Part shown: positions 14,585 to 15,527 of the stretch, in pieces
How the letters are laid out: each line of letters begins with the position of its first letter
How positions within the stretch are numbered: position 1 is the first letter of the stretch
Source of the DNA: an uncultured Eubacterium sp.
GTDB taxonomy: Bacteria > Bacillota > Clostridia > Lachnospirales > Lachnospiraceae
Assembly: GCA_934322085.1 (NCBI GenBank)
Contig: CAKRGF010000043.1
Coordinates: 1-15,527, forward strand
Direction of reading: 5' to 3'
DNA length: 15,527 nucleotides
Position numbers and translations under genes: made by a program
Notes under the pieces: model-generated
What the model was told of the DNA's origin: nothing
Seen by the model: the letters and a program-made list of their open reading frames with translations, nothing else
Database searches by the model: none

Positions 14585-14712
14585 ATATGTTGACAGCATG
14601 AACCCACAGCTGTGCTTGAAGGCACTAGAAAAGGCCCTGACCATAGGATTCCCCCCACAATCAGAGCCTTCGGCAAAGTAGCCTAGCACAGCTGCCCCTG
14701 CTGTAAACATAT
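14585..14712 (-). other. Nested stem structure, candidate structured RNA
   Basis: Three nested inverted repeats: 14585-14598 with 14699-14712 (13 of 14), 14607-14616 with 14685-14694 (10 of 10) and 14631-14640 with 14661-14670 (9 of 10). The inner mismatch becomes G-U if the minus strand is transcribed. A side hairpin GGC-AAAGTA-GCC lies at 14672-14683. The core is clearly more GC-rich than the AT-rich DNA around it. No T-run follows, so it is not a terminator. It could be a small RNA, a recombination or transfer site, or a miniature mobile element. I know of no family it matches. The minus-strand assignment rests only on the wobble pair. Confidence 0.55.
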
Positions 14713-14758
14713 TTTATTTAGCCAATGCAATTCATATCAACAATTCTTACCCTTCTGT

Positions 14759-14789
14759 TTGAATTGTCGCAAATTTTGCGATGGTTCAA
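14759..14789 (-). repeat. Hairpin over the DUF6933 stop codon
   Basis: TTGAA (14759-14763) pairs with TTCAA (14785-14789), and TCGCAA (14767-14772) with TTGCGA (14776-14781), separated by a three-base mismatch bubble. The TGA stop of the gene (14788-14786) lies in the outer stem. There is no following U-run, so terminator function is doubtful; it may protect the 3' end. Confidence 0.5.
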
Positions 14790-15298
14790 TTATCCAGTTC
14801 ATCCAGCATCCGCTCAAACGGCTTCACATATTCTTTTCCTTGCCGTCTAATTCCATTATTTTCAAATGCTGCCTGTTCCGCCTGAACACTTTCATTTTCC
14901 TGCCATCTGTCACAAGTGTATTCCATATCAAGAAACATTCTGGTAAGATTACCTGTCATTTGCCTATCTGCTTTCTCTACAAATATTATTTCCCCCACCT
15001 CGGACATATACTTATCAATTTCAGGGTTATTGAAACCACCGACTTCCATGGTATACGGAATAGCTTCTTTGATTAGTTCTGCAAACTTATCAACATTCCT
15101 TGGCAATCTGTTTCTGAAAATTAGTGAATACATCGTTCTGTCATTCATTAGGATAATCGTGTTCTTTCCATTAAGCTTTGTTATATGACCATGCCAAGCG
15201 TATAAATCATCCATTTGAGCATCGGCCAGCATTTTCTGTAATTCATTTTTCTTGATATTTAAAGCATCCGCTAATGCCTTCGAACAAAATATGTACAT
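14786..15298 (-). CDS. DUF6933 family protein
   Basis: A 170-residue soluble protein. Its start, a Met-rich FCSKALADAL segment followed by YAWHGHITKLNGKNTIILMNDRTMYSLI, fits the DUF6933 family, which has no known function. The latter half is acidic and helical, with no catalytic motif I recognise. ATG 15298 has AAGGAG ten bases upstream, inside the last codons of the AbiEii gene. The gap between the two genes is seven bases, so they are probably co-transcribed and may travel together as an AbiE accessory cassette. Confidence 0.78.
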   Translation of the reverse strand: MYIFCSKALADALNIKKNELQKMLADAQMDDLYAWHGHITKLNGKNTIILMNDRTMYSLIFRNRLPRNVDKFAELIKEAIPYTMEVGGFNNPEIDKYMSEVGEIIFVEKADRQMTGNLTRMFLDMEYTCDRWQENESVQAEQAAFENNGIRRQGKEYVKPFERMLDELDN

Positions 15299-15305
15299 AT
15301 TCCAT

Positions 15306-15527
15306 CTACTCCTTACATTTCCATAATGCCATTGGATGATTCTTCACTCTTTCAACTATCTCCGCATCTTCAAAAAGCAACTCCGGCATATATTTTTTCT
15401 CTTCGAATCTATCAAGATATTCCTTCTCTTTAGTAGTCAACACCATGAGGTCCGATATGTAATTCTTCGCAATCTTCTTTCTCTCATCCAACTGGAAATT
15501 ATCTTTCTTATTAAACACTGGAAATAA
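15306..15527 (-). CDS. AbiEii-type nucleotidyltransferase toxin, C-terminal part
   Basis: The frame is open to the window edge, so only the last 73 residues are present; the GTG at 15518 is internal. The tail contains KNYISDLMVLTTKEKEYL, then the acidic MPELLFEDAEIVERV and the end NHPMALWKCKE, which matches what I know of AbiEii/AbiGii toxin C-termini. The catalytic nucleotidyltransferase motifs lie outside the window. In AbiE systems the antitoxin gene would come just before it, beyond position 15527. DUF6933 follows by seven bases. Confidence 0.75.
   Translation of the reverse strand, partial: LFPVFNKKDNFQLDERKKIAKNYISDLMVLTTKEKEYLDRFEEKKYMPELLFEDAEIVERVKNHPMALWKCKE

Noticed and set aside
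14413..14676. An 87-codon minus-strand frame across the HTH promoter
   Set aside because: It runs through the promoter, the direct repeats and the nested stems, and it overlaps the real HTH gene in another frame. It has no ribosome binding site and no recognisable domain.
11341..15527. An integrated phage or conjugative element
   Set aside because: No integrase, relaxase, structural or replication gene is visible, and I could not identify attachment-site repeats. A defence-type island is the most that can be said.

Overview
The window looks like a low-GC Clostridia chromosome, most likely Lachnospiraceae. The grounds are an AT-rich composition with strong AGGAGG-type ribosome binding sites, a YesM/YesN-type two-component pair next to an ABC exporter, a VanRS/VanY-like cassette, and accessory AbiE, DUF6088 and DUF6933 genes of the kind common in gut Clostridia. 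Genus is not claimed. Every gene I can support is on the minus strand, so transcription runs from high to low coordinates. I see no rRNA, tRNA, CRISPR array, transposase or integrase.

Layout, left to right. 1-467 is gene-free but full of inverted repeats, ending in a very long bidirectional terminator-like stem-loop. 468-5633 is a probable five-gene operon: sensor kinase, AraC-type response regulator, ABC ATPase, ABC permease and SDR oxidoreductase, with overlaps or gaps of about 20 bases. 5634-6186 is a 550-base gap with hairpins and no gene. 6187-9945 is a cell-envelope sensing cassette read in the order OmpR-type regulator, HAMP kinase, unknown membrane-anchored protein, VanY-like D,D-carboxypeptidase. 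9989-11239 holds a cupin and a nucleoside hydrolase behind two palindromes.

From about 11340 to the right edge the DNA is more AT-rich and looks like an accessory or defence island. It has an orphan AbiEi-type (DUF6088) antitoxin flanked by gene scraps, then an apparent operon HTH (59 aa) - HNH protein - MazG-like pyrophosphohydrolase - HNH endonuclease with a consensus promoter. Next come a GC-rich nested stem structure, a DUF6933 protein, and the C-terminal end of an AbiEii nucleotidyltransferase toxin running off the window.

The clearest regulatory result concerns the VanRS-like cassette. The promoters of the response regulator and of the carboxypeptidase share the layout GATAC-N10-TATGAT, with further GATAC repeats in an 11-base register. 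This predicts that the regulator activates both its own operon and the carboxypeptidase. The most likely new biology is the HTH/HNH/MazG/HNH operon and the structured element beside it.
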